From Chloroflexota bacterium (GTDB taxonomy: Bacteria; Chloroflexota; Limnocylindria; Limnocylindrales; CSP1-4), in assembly GCA_016191395.1 (NCBI GenBank), contig JACPOS010000017.1:62001-126000 (forward strand): a stretch of 64,000 nt of DNA, read 5' to 3'. The translations under genes were made by a program, and so were the position numbers. Within the stretch, counting starts at the first letter, position 1, and each line of letters opens with the position of its first letter. Under the pieces are notes generated by a model that was given only the letters and a program-made list of their open reading frames with translations, searched no databases and was not told the DNA's origin. Positions 9,157 through 17,514 of this stretch are shown here, in pieces.

Positions 9157-9185
9157 AACGTAGACCTCGCACACCTCGCCGTCAA
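9157..9185 (-). promoter_or_regulatory. Sigma-70-type promoter, TTGACG-17-TACGTT
   Basis: On the minus strand TTGACG (9185-9180) and TACGTT (9162-9157) are separated by 17 bases. The -10 ends nine bases before the ATG at 9147, so the transcript would have almost no leader. Confidence 0.5.
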
Positions 9186-9255
9186 CGCGCCTCCCGAGCA
9201 CGAGCGGTCACACGACGACCACTCGGCGGGCCGGCAGATCACCCGGATCGCGACC

Positions 9256-9261
9256 TATCCT
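9256..9261 (+). promoter_or_regulatory. -10 element TATCCT (leaderless)
   Basis: TATCCT ends six bases before the ATG at 9268. There is no purine-rich ribosome binding site between them and no clear -35. Confidence 0.45.
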
Positions 9262-9267
9262 CCCGCA

Positions 9268-10641
9268 ATGGCGACCGTTCCCGGTCCCTGGCCGAGCAGG
9301 GTCCTGTGGCTCTCCGCGGTGCTGCCGGCGCTTGCCGGCCTCGTGCTGCTTGCCGGAAGCCTGAACGCACCCGTTCCCGAGAGCTACGGGTTTCGCGGGT
9401 TCAGCGCTCTCTTCGCCCTGTCGTTCGGCTCGATCGGCGCCTTCGTCATCAGCCGCCGACCGGGCAACCGCGTCGGCACGATCCTGCTGCTGATCGGGAT
9501 CATCTCGGGACTGCTGACCCTGCAGATCGAATACGCGAACGTCGGCCTGATCGCGGCGCCGGGTTCGCTGCCGGGGGCCATCTGGATGGCCTGGCTCGGA
9601 TCGTGGTCCTGGGTGCCGATCGTGATCCTCGCCGGTCCCGTGCTCCTGTCCGTCTACCCGGACGGGCGGTTCGTGTCGAATCGATGGCGCGGCGTCGCGT
9701 GGTTCGGTGTCGCGATCGGGGCCGTGATGGTCATCGTCCTGGCCTTCGAGGCCGGGCCGTTGAACAACTTCGCCTTCGTCGACAACCCCGTCGGGATCCT
9801 TTCGAAGGATCTGGCCGCGGCCATCGCGGTCCCGACAACACTCGGCCTGGTCGGCACGCTGACGGCCTGCGGTGCCTCACTCTTCGTTCGGTTCCGGACG
9901 GCTGATCGCGATGGACGCCAGCAGCTGAAGTGGTTCGCGGCCGCGACATTCCTCCTGGTGGTCGCGGGACCGCTCGGCTTCTCGGCCGGCAAGATCGGCC
10001 AGGTGGCGTTCATCGTGGCCCTGTGCGCCATCCCCCTCGCAACCGGCCTGTCCGTGTTGCGATACGGCCTGTACGAGATTGACACGGTCATCAACCGGGC
10101 CATCGTGTACGGGCTCCTCACCGCGATCCTGGCCGGCCTGTACACGGCGAGCGTTGGGCTCATGCAGCGGGTGTCCAAGATCTTCACCGGCGCCGACACC
10201 GAGGCGGCCGTCGTGCTGACGACGCTGCTCGTCGTCACGGCATTCACACCGGTGAAGGGCTGGCTGCAGGCGCGCGTCGACCGGCGGTTCAAGGAAAGTC
10301 GCGATCCAGGAGCTCGACTTTCGGCGTTCGTCGACGACCTGCAGGCATCGTTCGCGCGGCCGGACACGGAGCGGACGCTCCGGCGCTTGCTGCGGCTGAT
10401 CGTGGAGGCGTGTGACCTGCAGGGCGCAAGGATCGAGCTTGAGCGGCCGGGCTCGCCCGCCTGGGTGGAGACAGAGGGCGAGCCGATCGATGGTGACCCG
10501 GTACGCCTCGGACCCTTCGCACTCGGCGACGGGCGCATGCGGCTGCTCGTCGGCCCTCCAAAGCGCCGTCCAACGCTCTCGACGCGCGATCGCTCGGCCG
10601 TCGAGGCGGCCCTGGCGGCGGTCGCGGCGGAGCTCGGCTGA
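9268..10641 (+). CDS. Polytopic membrane sensor-like protein without a kinase domain
   Basis: The 457-residue protein has about eight TM helices over the first 300 residues, followed by a cytosolic coiled segment and a small GAF-like C-terminal region. The segment LSVLRYGLYEIDTVINRAIVYG is a hallmark of the membrane input domain of many high-GC bacterial histidine kinases, where it joins the last helices to the signalling part. No H-box, N-box or G-box follows, so this looks like a sensor that lost, or works without, its kinase. Start ATG 9268 is chosen from the TATCCT element just upstream; the longer open frame before it has shadow composition. Confidence 0.72.
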   Translation: MATVPGPWPSRVLWLSAVLPALAGLVLLAGSLNAPVPESYGFRGFSALFALSFGSIGAFVISRRPGNRVGTILLLIGIISGLLTLQIEYANVGLIAAPGSLPGAIWMAWLGSWSWVPIVILAGPVLLSVYPDGRFVSNRWRGVAWFGVAIGAVMVIVLAFEAGPLNNFAFVDNPVGILSKDLAAAIAVPTTLGLVGTLTACGASLFVRFRTADRDGRQQLKWFAAATFLLVVAGPLGFSAGKIGQVAFIVALCAIPLATGLSVLRYGLYEIDTVINRAIVYGLLTAILAGLYTASVGLMQRVSKIFTGADTEAAVVLTTLLVVTAFTPVKGWLQARVDRRFKESRDPGARLSAFVDDLQASFARPDTERTLRRLLRLIVEACDLQGARIELERPGSPAWVETEGEPIDGDPVRLGPFALGDGRMRLLVGPPKRRPTLSTRDRSAVEAALAAVAAELG

Positions 10642-10683
10642 AGCATTCGCGAACCCGCCCTCGAGGCCGCACGCGCTCGATCG

Positions 10684-10712
10684 TTGACGCTTCGGCCCGC
10701 AATCCCGATAAT
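10684..10712 (+). promoter_or_regulatory. sufB promoter, TTGACG-17-GATAAT
   Basis: TTGACG at 10684-10689 and GATAAT at 10707-10712 have an ideal 17-base spacer and lie upstream of sufB. The expected start is near 10719, giving a short leader containing GAGGAG. Confidence 0.65.
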
Positions 10713-10725
10713 TCCACTCGGGATT
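10701..10725. promoter_or_regulatory. Palindromic operator over the sufB -10 box
   Basis: AATCCCGA (10701-10708) and TCGGGATT (10718-10725) are perfect inverted 8-base arms with a nine-base spacer. The palindrome covers the -10 hexamer and the likely start point, the position expected for a repressor. SUF operons are commonly controlled by Rrf2/IscR- or SufR-type iron-sulfur regulators; which one binds here is unknown. Confidence 0.5.
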
Positions 10726-10748
10726 AACGAACACCCCCGAGGAGTGCC

Positions 10749-12152
10749 TTGACGACCACCCGCGACCTCGTTGCCGACAGCCGCGAGCAGTACGCCTTCC
10801 ACGACGACATCGTCTACCTGCAGGAGACGAAGCGAGGGCTGACGCGCGCCACGGTCGAGGAGATCAGCGGCTTCAAGAACGAGCCGGACTGGATGCTCCA
10901 GCTTCGCCTGCGCGCGTACGAGCACTTCCTGAAGCGCCCGATGCCCGTCTGGACGGACGGCCTGGACAAGATCGATCTGGACAAGATCGTCTACTACCGC
11001 AAGCCGTCCGAGCGCGAGGAGAAGTCCTGGGACGACGTCCCCGAGCAGATCAAGGCGACCTTCGAGAAGCTGGGCATCCCTGAGGCGGAGCGCAAGTTCC
11101 TGGCCGGCGTCGGCGCCCAGTATGACAGCGAGGTCGTGTACCACTCCGTCAAGGAGGAGCTGTCCAAGCTCGGCGTCGTGTTCATGGGCACGGACCAGGG
11201 CCTCAAGGAATACCCGGAGATCTTCCGGAAGTACTTCGGCACGATCGTGCCCGCGGAGGACAACAAGTTCTCCGCCCTGAACGCCGCGGTCTGGTCGGGC
11301 GGCTCCTTCGTGTACGTCCCGAAGGGCGTCGAGGTCCCGCTCCCGCTGCAGGCCTACTTCCGCATCAACGGCGAGAACACGGGGCAGTTCGAGCGGACGC
11401 TGATCGTGGTCGACGAGGGCGCGAAGGTCCACTACATCGAGGGCTGCACCGCCCCGATCTACGCCACCGACTCGCTGCACGCTGCCGTGGTCGAGGTCGT
11501 CGCGCTCGCCGGCTCCAAGGTGCGCTACACCACCATCCAGAACTGGTCGAACGACGTCTACAACCTCGTGACCAAGCGCGCCCACGCGTACGAGAACGCA
11601 ACCGTCGAGTGGATCGACGCGAACACGGGCTCGCGCAAGACGGTCAAGTACCCCAGCATCTACCTGCGCGGTGAGGGCGCGAGCGCGGACATCATCTCGG
11701 TCGCGGTCGCCGGCCGGGGCCAGCACCAGGACACGGGCGCGAAGGCCATCCACCTCGCGAAGAACACGACCTCGCGCATCGTCTCCAAGTCGGTGTCAAA
11801 GGACGGCGGCCGGGCCACCTACCGCGGCCAGCTCAAGGTCGCGCCCGGGGCTACCGGGGTCGTCGCCAGCGTGCGCTGCGACGCCCTGATGCTCGACGAC
11901 GAGAGCCGGAGCGACACGTACCCGTACATCGACATCGGCGAGGATGACACCACGATGACCCACGAGGCCACCGTCGGGAAGATCTCCGCCGACCAGATCT
12001 TCTACCTGATGAGCCGCGGCCTGACCGAGAACGAGGCACAGAACCTCGTGATCCAGGGCTTCCTCGAGGTGTTCACCAAGGAGCTCCCGATGGAGTACGC
12101 CATCGAGTTCAACCGCCTCGTGAAGCTCGAGATGGAAGGCTCGCTGGGCTAG
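10749..12152 (+). CDS. sufB: Fe-S cluster scaffold protein SufB
   Basis: The 467-residue protein is full length for SufB and shows the family signatures VWSGGSFVYVPKGVEVPLPLQ, VHYIEGCTAPIYATDSLHAAVVE and the C-terminal TYPYIDIGEDDTTMTHEA block. SufB with SufC and SufD builds [Fe-S] clusters in the cytoplasm. The start is TTG, seen from the GAGGAG five bases upstream and the SufB-typical N-terminus. It sits under its own promoter with a palindromic operator. Unusually, sufD is about 4 kb further on and no sufC, sufS or sufU lies in the window. Confidence 0.97.
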   Translation: MTTTRDLVADSREQYAFHDDIVYLQETKRGLTRATVEEISGFKNEPDWMLQLRLRAYEHFLKRPMPVWTDGLDKIDLDKIVYYRKPSEREEKSWDDVPEQIKATFEKLGIPEAERKFLAGVGAQYDSEVVYHSVKEELSKLGVVFMGTDQGLKEYPEIFRKYFGTIVPAEDNKFSALNAAVWSGGSFVYVPKGVEVPLPLQAYFRINGENTGQFERTLIVVDEGAKVHYIEGCTAPIYATDSLHAAVVEVVALAGSKVRYTTIQNWSNDVYNLVTKRAHAYENATVEWIDANTGSRKTVKYPSIYLRGEGASADIISVAVAGRGQHQDTGAKAIHLAKNTTSRIVSKSVSKDGGRATYRGQLKVAPGATGVVASVRCDALMLDDESRSDTYPYIDIGEDDTTMTHEATVGKISADQIFYLMSRGLTENEAQNLVIQGFLEVFTKELPMEYAIEFNRLVKLEMEGSLG

Positions 12153-12422
12153 TCCGGCGCGGCGCTACTCGCGCGCAAGCGCTTCCTTGGCATCACGAAA
12201 TCGAGGCTAGCTCGCCTCAGGGCATCCGAGCGCGGGTTTCCGCTTCAATCGAACGCCTCGGCAGGTTTTGGCCTCCGGAAGGTGCCGCGGGACGCCGCGG
12301 AGACCCCTGCAGGACTGCGACGGGCCTCCTGCGAGCGTGAGCCGGGGCCAACCGGCCGCCCCGCACCGTGCGAACCTTCAGCCAATCGGGCGGTAAGGCC
12401 AGTGGCGTTCACTTGAAACGGA

Positions 12423-13286
12423 ATGTCGCCAAGGTCCCATCGCGCGCCAATCTCGGAGCCTGCCGCCCGGGCGCTTTCGCGGCTCGCGAGCACCGCCGGC
12501 CAGGCGGTCCGTGACGAGCGCCTTCGACGGAGATGGCCGCTGCGCCTCGTAGCCGAGCGCGCCGGCGTGTCAACGAGTCACCTCCAGGAGCTCGAGTCGG
12601 GGGAGCCGGTCTCGCTCGAGACCTTTACGCGCGTCACGACTGCGCTCGATCTTCGACCGGAGCTGCTCGCCCTCGACCCACGACAGCGTCGGCAAGGAGG
12701 CAGAGGCAGCCAGGACCTTGTCCATGCCGCCATGGGTGAGCTTGAGGCGGGCCGACTTCGCGGCTTCGGGTTCGGCGTCGCCATGGACGAGCCCTACCAG
12801 CATTACCAGTTCGCCGGCCGGGCTGACGTCGTCGCCTGGGATCTCGAGCGACGAGCAGTGCTCCACATCGAGAACCGGACGGCCTTCCCGAATATCCAGG
12901 AGGCACTCGGCAGCTATGCGGCCAAGCGCAGCTACCTGGCGGGCGTGCTGGCCGAGCGGCTCTCGATCCGTTCTGGCTGGCTCGCCGTTACCCGTTGCGT
13001 GGTGGCGCTCTGGTCGGCCGAGGCCATGCACCAGATCCGGATTCGAGCCGAGACCTTCCGCTCCGCGTGCCCTGCCGGCGCGACGGACTTCCAAGCCTGG
13101 TCGGCCGGACGGCCGCCTTCGAGGGGCGGTGCGACGAGTGGGTTCGTCCTGCTGGATCCGGGGCCGGACGTCCCCGACAGGCGCCGATTCGGAAGCCTCG
13201 ACGATGCGCTTCGGACGCGCCCTCGGTACCGGGACTACGCAGACGCGGCAGCGCGGCTCAAGCGTGGAATCCGAGTCCACAGTTGA
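12423..13286 (+). CDS. XRE-type HTH protein with degenerate RecB-like C-terminal domain
   Basis: The N-terminal 80 residues carry a helix-turn-helix (LRLVAERAGVSTSHLQELESG) of the XRE class. Residues about 120-185 read GRADVVAWD, then VLHIENRT about nine residues later, then IQEALGSY. This follows the G-x-x-D ... D-x-K-T ... Q-x(n)-Y pattern of RecB-like PD-(D/E)XK nucleases with the catalytic Lys changed to Arg and Asp to Glu. I infer an inactive or altered nuclease fold used for sensing or binding. It stands alone between sufB and a two-TM protein. The ATG at 12423 has only a weak Shine-Dalgarno, so the start is uncertain. Confidence 0.7.
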   Translation: MSPRSHRAPISEPAARALSRLASTAGQAVRDERLRRRWPLRLVAERAGVSTSHLQELESGEPVSLETFTRVTTALDLRPELLALDPRQRRQGGRGSQDLVHAAMGELEAGRLRGFGFGVAMDEPYQHYQFAGRADVVAWDLERRAVLHIENRTAFPNIQEALGSYAAKRSYLAGVLAERLSIRSGWLAVTRCVVALWSAEAMHQIRIRAETFRSACPAGATDFQAWSAGRPPSRGGATSGFVLLDPGPDVPDRRRFGSLDDALRTRPRYRDYADAAARLKRGIRVHS

Positions 13287-13341
13287 ACCCGAGCCGCGGG
13301 AGGAGCGCGTGCGGCAGAAAAGAAAACGCCCGAAGGGGCCA

Positions 13342-13389
13342 GATCACTAGCTGCTCCCAACCCCTGTAAACAAAGGCCGGGATCACTAG
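13342..13389 (+). repeat. Short direct repeat in intergenic region
   Basis: GATCACTAG occurs at 13342-13350 and again at 13381-13389, each preceded by GGCC with one or two bases between. The 200-base intergenic stretch around it (13287-13488) is less GC-rich than its surroundings and holds no credible gene. The repeat could be a relic of an insertion or a chance match. Confidence 0.25.
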
Positions 13390-13488
13390 ATGTTCACGGC
13401 TCCTTCGAGCAAGAGAACTATACCGCGCCGCAGTCCCCAGCGCGTGTGTCGATTTCGACACCGGACGTGACGTTCGCCTCACAACAGC

Positions 13489-14103
13489 TCACGGCCGAAG
13501 GCCGACGCTGGCCAGCTCGGCGCGGGCGAGCCGATCGTGGCGACCGTGCGCCCAGTCGCCGAAAGGATCGGGCGTGAACTCGAGGAGCGTCGCGTAGTCG
13601 AGGCGGGCGACCGCCCGCAGGGCGAGCGTCTCCTGCACCTGGCCCGCCGTCGGATCGAGCGCCGAGCGGATCGCCCGATGCCCAGCGCGAGTTCGACGCA
13701 ACCGCTCCCAGCGCCACGACAGGTACCTCGACAGCCACGGAACCAGCGTCACGAGGGCGAGCAGGAGCGCGAGGACCACCGCCACAACCACGATGAACTG
13801 TTCGAGCTGCGTCCCGAAGTCCGACAGCGGCGTCCCGGCGCCGGCGAACGCATCGCGTGCGACATCGCGAAGCTGCTGCCCGACGAGCGGCACCCCGGCA
13901 AGGGATTCGCCGAGGTCGCGCCCGCTCTGGATCATTCCCTGGCCGCCGGACCGGATCGTCCGCCCGGCCTCAGCGAAGCCCGCCAGGAACCGGAACATCT
14001 GCCAGGCGATGGTGCCCCAGACGGCAACCCAGGCAACCGTCGCCACGTCCGCGACCTGCTCCTTGACTCTCGCGACCGGCAGCTCACTCCATATCCGGAT
14101 CAC
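13489..14103 (-). CDS. Two-TM membrane protein of unknown function
   Basis: The 204-residue protein has one hydrophobic helix at about 20-45 (ATVAWVAVWGTIAWQMFRFLAGF), an amphipathic Gly-rich region, a second TM helix (FIVVVAVVLALLLALVTLVPWL) near 105-127, and a long Arg-rich cytosolic tail that ends with a possible binding segment (EFTPDPFGDWAHGRHDRLA). The GTG at 14103 has a GGAGGT Shine-Dalgarno five bases away, which decides the start. I do not recognise the family. It is divergent from the ECF sigma gene. Confidence 0.72.
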   Translation of the reverse strand: MIRIWSELPVARVKEQVADVATVAWVAVWGTIAWQMFRFLAGFAEAGRTIRSGGQGMIQSGRDLGESLAGVPLVGQQLRDVARDAFAGAGTPLSDFGTQLEQFIVVVAVVLALLLALVTLVPWLSRYLSWRWERLRRTRAGHRAIRSALDPTAGQVQETLALRAVARLDYATLLEFTPDPFGDWAHGRHDRLARAELASVGLRP

Positions 14104-14203
14104 GGCGGACCTCCATTTCCTTCGCCCGGGAACGATTCGCACGGTCGCGTCGCCATAGCATCCGTGCACGGGCACATTGCCCGCGCCGGCACGAGAGGGA
14201 ACC

Positions 14204-14767
14204 GTGGACCAGCGTGGTCTCGTCGAGCGAGCGCGAGGGGGCGATCATGACGCCTTCGCCGTGGTCGCCGGCGCTGCCCTCGCGCGGCTGGACGCGGCGG
14301 CCCGCCTCATCCTCCGGGATCGCGAGCTCGCGCGAGACGCGGTCCAGGAGGCACTGATCCGAGCCTGGCGAGACCTGCCGGGGTTGCGCGACCCCGACCG
14401 GTTCGACGCCTGGCTCCACCGATTGACCGTCCACGCCTGCCTCGACATCGCACGACGGCGACGTCGTCGCGTGCACGAGGTGGCACTCGATCCAATCCTC
14501 CCGCCCTTCGTTGGCGACGCCGCCTCCGAAGTCGCCCAGCGCGAGCTCCTCGACGAGGCGCTCCGCCGGCTCGAACCGGAATGGCGCGCCATCGTCGTCC
14601 TGCACTACTTCGTGGGACTGCCGTTGCCCGACGTTGCCGCAGAGCTGCGCATCCCGCTCGGGACCGCGAAGTCCCGGCTGCATCGGTCCCTGGGCGTCAT
14701 GCGATCGACGCTCGAGGCGGCCGGTGAGGTCGGCCCGGCGACGGTCCCAGGAGGGCAGGTCGCATGA
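14204..14767 (+). CDS. ECF-type RNA polymerase sigma factor
   Basis: The 187-residue protein has sigma region 2 (ILRDRELARDAVQEALIRAWRDLPGL, with the -10 binding segment FDAWLHRLTVHACLDIARR) and region 4 (LEPEWRAIVVLHYFVGLPLPDVAAEL followed by PLGTAKSRLHRSLGVMR). The GTG at 14204 with GAGAGGGA upstream is preferred over a TTG further out. Its stop overlaps the start of the next gene (ATGA), so both are translated together, as usual for a sigma factor and its membrane regulator. Confidence 0.92.
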   Translation: MDQRGLVERARGGDHDAFAVVAGAALARLDAAARLILRDRELARDAVQEALIRAWRDLPGLRDPDRFDAWLHRLTVHACLDIARRRRRRVHEVALDPILPPFVGDAASEVAQRELLDEALRRLEPEWRAIVVLHYFVGLPLPDVAAELRIPLGTAKSRLHRSLGVMRSTLEAAGEVGPATVPGGQVA

Positions 14768-16074
14768 CCTCCTTCGATCGGTTCGAACGCAACCTCCCGG
14801 ACCTGCTCGAGGCGCTTGCCGCCCCGCGCCGGCCCGACTACGCCGAGGACCTCTTCACCCGAACCGCGGCCACGCGCCAGCGACCCGGGTGGTCCGTTCC
14901 CGAAAGGTGGCTTCCGATGTCTGTGCTCACCGGGCGGTTCGCCGCCGTCCCGAGGATCCCGTGGCGACTGGGCGCCCTGGTGGCGCTGCTCGTGGTCGCG
15001 GCGATCGTCGGCCTCATCGTCGCGGGGTCCGGATTCTCCAGGCCGGCTCCGCCGTTCGGGCCTGCTGCGAACGGCCTGATCCCATACACGTCGAACGGCG
15101 ACCTGTACGTGGGCGACCCGAAGACGGGATCCACCCGGCTTCTCGTGAAGGGCCCCGATACGGCGGCCATGCCCGGGTTCGCGCCGGATGGGACGAGGCT
15201 CGCCTTCCTCCGCGTGGTCGCCAATTCGGCCCCGCAGTCCATCAACATCTACGTCATCAAGCCCGACGGCAGCGACCTCGTGCTGGTCACGCAGACCCCG
15301 CTGCCGGACGCCGACTGGAAGCAGATCTCGTGGACGGCGGACAGCCGCCACATCGGGGTTGTCCATTCGGTCGATCACGTGAGCCAGCTCGACATCCTCG
15401 ACGTCTCGAGCACCGCGGCACCGAAGCGACTCACCGCCGCGGCCGGGCTCACGGCGTTCCGCTTCCGCCCGCCGGGCGGCAGCGAGATCCTGTTCCGGGG
15501 TCGTCTGAACGCGTCCGGCGGCACCGATTTCGGCCTGTATGCAATGAACGCGGACGGCTCGAACGTCCGGCTGCTGGTGAAGCAGAATGCGCCGCCCTCC
15601 CAGGACACGCTTGACCTGACCGACGCGACGTACACCCCGGACGGGAGTCGGATCTTCTTCAACCGCTGGACCTCGACGGCCGATTCCGGAAACCCGGGGT
15701 GCTGTCAGCTGTTCGTGGCGAATGCCGACGGCAGCGGTGAGCGCCAGTTCGTCCCGAACCCGGGCAACGCATGGGATGGCAAGGCCTCCGTGTCGCCCGA
15801 CGGCAAGCTGATCGCGTTCCTGCACGGCGTGAACGACGAGCCGGGGCACGGCATCGCGGTGATCCATGCCGACGGCAGCGGCAAGATCGTCTACACCGGC
15901 CCCGACCTCGGCGATTCGTCGTGGGTCTGGTCGCCCGACTCGTCCAGGATCCTCATGTATCCGCTCTCGGCCTCGAACTCCACCGCTTACCTGCTCGACC
16001 CGGCAGGCGGTCCGTACACGACCGTTCAATGGCGCGGAGATAACGACATCGATTGGCAGCGCCTCGCACCCTGA
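14764..16074 (+). CDS. Membrane-anchored TolB-like beta-propeller, probable anti-sigma partner
   Basis: The 436-residue protein has a cytosolic N-terminal region of about 75 residues starting FDRFERNLPDLLEALAAPRRPDYAEDL, a single TM helix (LGALVALLVVAAIVGLIVAG, about 75-95), and an extracytoplasmic WD40/TolB-like propeller with repeated D-G-[ST]-x-[LI]-x-F and ADGSG/NADGS blades. The start overlaps the sigma gene by four bases. I infer that the cytosolic part restrains the sigma factor and the propeller senses an external signal. No classical zinc anti-sigma HxxxCxxC motif is seen, so that role is not proven. Confidence 0.82.
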   Translation: MTSFDRFERNLPDLLEALAAPRRPDYAEDLFTRTAATRQRPGWSVPERWLPMSVLTGRFAAVPRIPWRLGALVALLVVAAIVGLIVAGSGFSRPAPPFGPAANGLIPYTSNGDLYVGDPKTGSTRLLVKGPDTAAMPGFAPDGTRLAFLRVVANSAPQSINIYVIKPDGSDLVLVTQTPLPDADWKQISWTADSRHIGVVHSVDHVSQLDILDVSSTAAPKRLTAAAGLTAFRFRPPGGSEILFRGRLNASGGTDFGLYAMNADGSNVRLLVKQNAPPSQDTLDLTDATYTPDGSRIFFNRWTSTADSGNPGCCQLFVANADGSGERQFVPNPGNAWDGKASVSPDGKLIAFLHGVNDEPGHGIAVIHADGSGKIVYTGPDLGDSSWVWSPDSSRILMYPLSASNSTAYLLDPAGGPYTTVQWRGDNDIDWQRLAP

Positions 16075-16087
16075 CCGTCATCCGCAT

Positions 16088-16118
16088 GGAGCGCGGCGCC
16101 CGCCGGGCGCCGCGCTCC
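16088..16118. terminator. GC hairpin after the sigma/propeller operon
   Basis: GGAGCGCGGCGCC (16088-16100) pairs perfectly with GGCGCCGCGCTCC (16106-16118) around a five-base loop. No T-tract follows. It separates the propeller gene from sufD. Confidence 0.6.
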
Positions 16119-16146
16119 CGCTCAGGGCCGATTCGCCTTCCTCGGA

Positions 16147-16152
16147 TACGCT
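16147..16152 (+). promoter_or_regulatory. -10 element TACGCT upstream of sufD (leaderless)
   Basis: TACGCT ends six bases before the GTG start of sufD, and no Shine-Dalgarno lies between them. Confidence 0.45.
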
Positions 16153-16158
16153 CGCACC

Positions 16159-17514
16159 GTGACGAGCAACCAGGCCCCTACCTCGCCGGCCGCCCCGGCG
16201 AGGTCCCGCACGCCGAGACGCGCACCCGCAGATCTGCCGTTCTCCTTCGCCGACGACGCGCTCGCGACCACCCTCGCCGCGGAACGCGGGGAGCCGAAAT
16301 GGCTCCGTTCCGAGCGGAGCGCGGCCGCCGCGGCGTTCGAGGCGATGCCGGTCGAGTCGAACAACCTGTACACGCCGTACGTCGACCTTCGTGCCGCGTC
16401 GCTTGACGACGCGCTCCCGTACGTCCTGGATGGCCCGCCCGGGCTCGGCGATGACCTGAAGGACCTGCGGCTTCCGGCCGGTGTCCACGTCGAGACGATG
16501 CGCCAGTGGCTCGCGCGTGACCCCAAGGGGTTCCGGGCGACGATCGAGGGCGGCGGGACGCTGCCGTCGAACGACAAGCTCGCTCAGCTCGCACGCGGCT
16601 TCTGGAGTCACGGCCGCCACGTCGAGGTGGACCCGGGCGTGACAGTCGCCGCTCCCATCGAGCTGCGCTGGCCGTCGGCGTCGCCCGGCCGTGCGCTCAT
16701 CACGCGCACTATCGTCACGCTCGGCGCCGGGTCATCCGCGCAGATCGTCGAAGAACAGGTCTCGTGCGGCCCGGACATCGTTTGCGCAGAGGGCGAGACC
16801 GTCCCACAGGGGTTCTTCCATGGAACGACAGAGGTCGTCCTGGGCGCGGATTCGAAGCTCGAGATGGCCTCGATCCAGGACCTGCCGGCGAGCCAGATCG
16901 CGTTCCAGCATCGACATGCCGCGATCGGCGAGGGCGCGACCCTGCACTGGGCGCTCGCACAGCTCGGCGGCCGCCTGGTCCGGTCGCGCGTCGACAATTG
17001 CCTCCAGGGCGACCGCAGCTCCGTCGAGCAGGTGGAGATCGTGTTCGCGGGCGAGGAGCAGCTCTTCGACCTGACCTCGTATACGCGCCACCGCGGGCGG
17101 GACACGACCGGCAACCTCCTGTCCAAGGGCGCCCTGCTGGACCGATCACGCTCGTACATGAAGGGCCTGATCACGATCGAGAAGTCCGCGGTCGGGACGG
17201 ACTCCTTCCTCGGCGAGTTCGGGATGAACCTGTCGAAGGCCGCGCGTGCCGTGGCGATCCCGTCGCTGGAGATCGACCAGCCGGACTGCCGCCGGGCCGC
17301 GCATTCGTCGTCCGTCGGGCCGATCGACGCGACGCAGCTCTTCTACCTGGAGAGCCGCGGCATCCCGCCGGACGAGGCGCGCAAGTTCATCGTCCTGGGC
17401 TTCCTGGAGCCCGTCGTGGCACGCGTGCCGCTCGATGCCGCCCGCGACCACCTGCGCGAGCTGCTCGAGGAGAAGTGGTCGGCCGGCCTCGTGGCCGCCA
17501 CCGCCGCAGCGTGA
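16159..17514 (+). CDS. sufD: Fe-S cluster assembly protein SufD
   Basis: The 451-residue protein has the SufD/SufB beta-helix core and the conserved C-terminal block (AARAVAIPSLEIDQPDCRRAAHSSSVGPID, then LFYLESRGIPPDEARKFIVLGFLEPV) typical of SufD, with the variable N-terminal helical domain expected for it (WLARDPKGF). It forms the SufBCD scaffold with SufB. GTG start just downstream of TACGCT. The Rieske gene follows with a GTGA overlap, as in the suf operons of Actinomycetota and Chloroflexota, but sufC is missing from this site. Confidence 0.95.
   Translation: MTSNQAPTSPAAPARSRTPRRAPADLPFSFADDALATTLAAERGEPKWLRSERSAAAAAFEAMPVESNNLYTPYVDLRAASLDDALPYVLDGPPGLGDDLKDLRLPAGVHVETMRQWLARDPKGFRATIEGGGTLPSNDKLAQLARGFWSHGRHVEVDPGVTVAAPIELRWPSASPGRALITRTIVTLGAGSSAQIVEEQVSCGPDIVCAEGETVPQGFFHGTTEVVLGADSKLEMASIQDLPASQIAFQHRHAAIGEGATLHWALAQLGGRLVRSRVDNCLQGDRSSVEQVEIVFAGEEQLFDLTSYTRHRGRDTTGNLLSKGALLDRSRSYMKGLITIEKSAVGTDSFLGEFGMNLSKAARAVAIPSLEIDQPDCRRAAHSSSVGPIDATQLFYLESRGIPPDEARKFIVLGFLEPVVARVPLDAARDHLRELLEEKWSAGLVAATAAA

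Noticed and set aside
6022-10641. A 1,539-codon open frame on the plus strand
   Set aside because: Only the part from ATG 9268 has membrane-protein composition. The upstream part is antisense to the Nudix, secreted-protein and cyclase genes and is an effect of high GC.
9654-11753. A 699-codon open frame on the minus strand opposite the membrane sensor and sufB
   Set aside because: It is antisense to well-supported sufB and to the sensor gene and shows no motif or start signal.
13258-13482. A 74-codon minus-strand frame over the XRE gene end
   Set aside because: No ribosome site; the Trp/Leu/Pro-rich translation has no support beyond being open. The region was checked for a tRNA and none folds.
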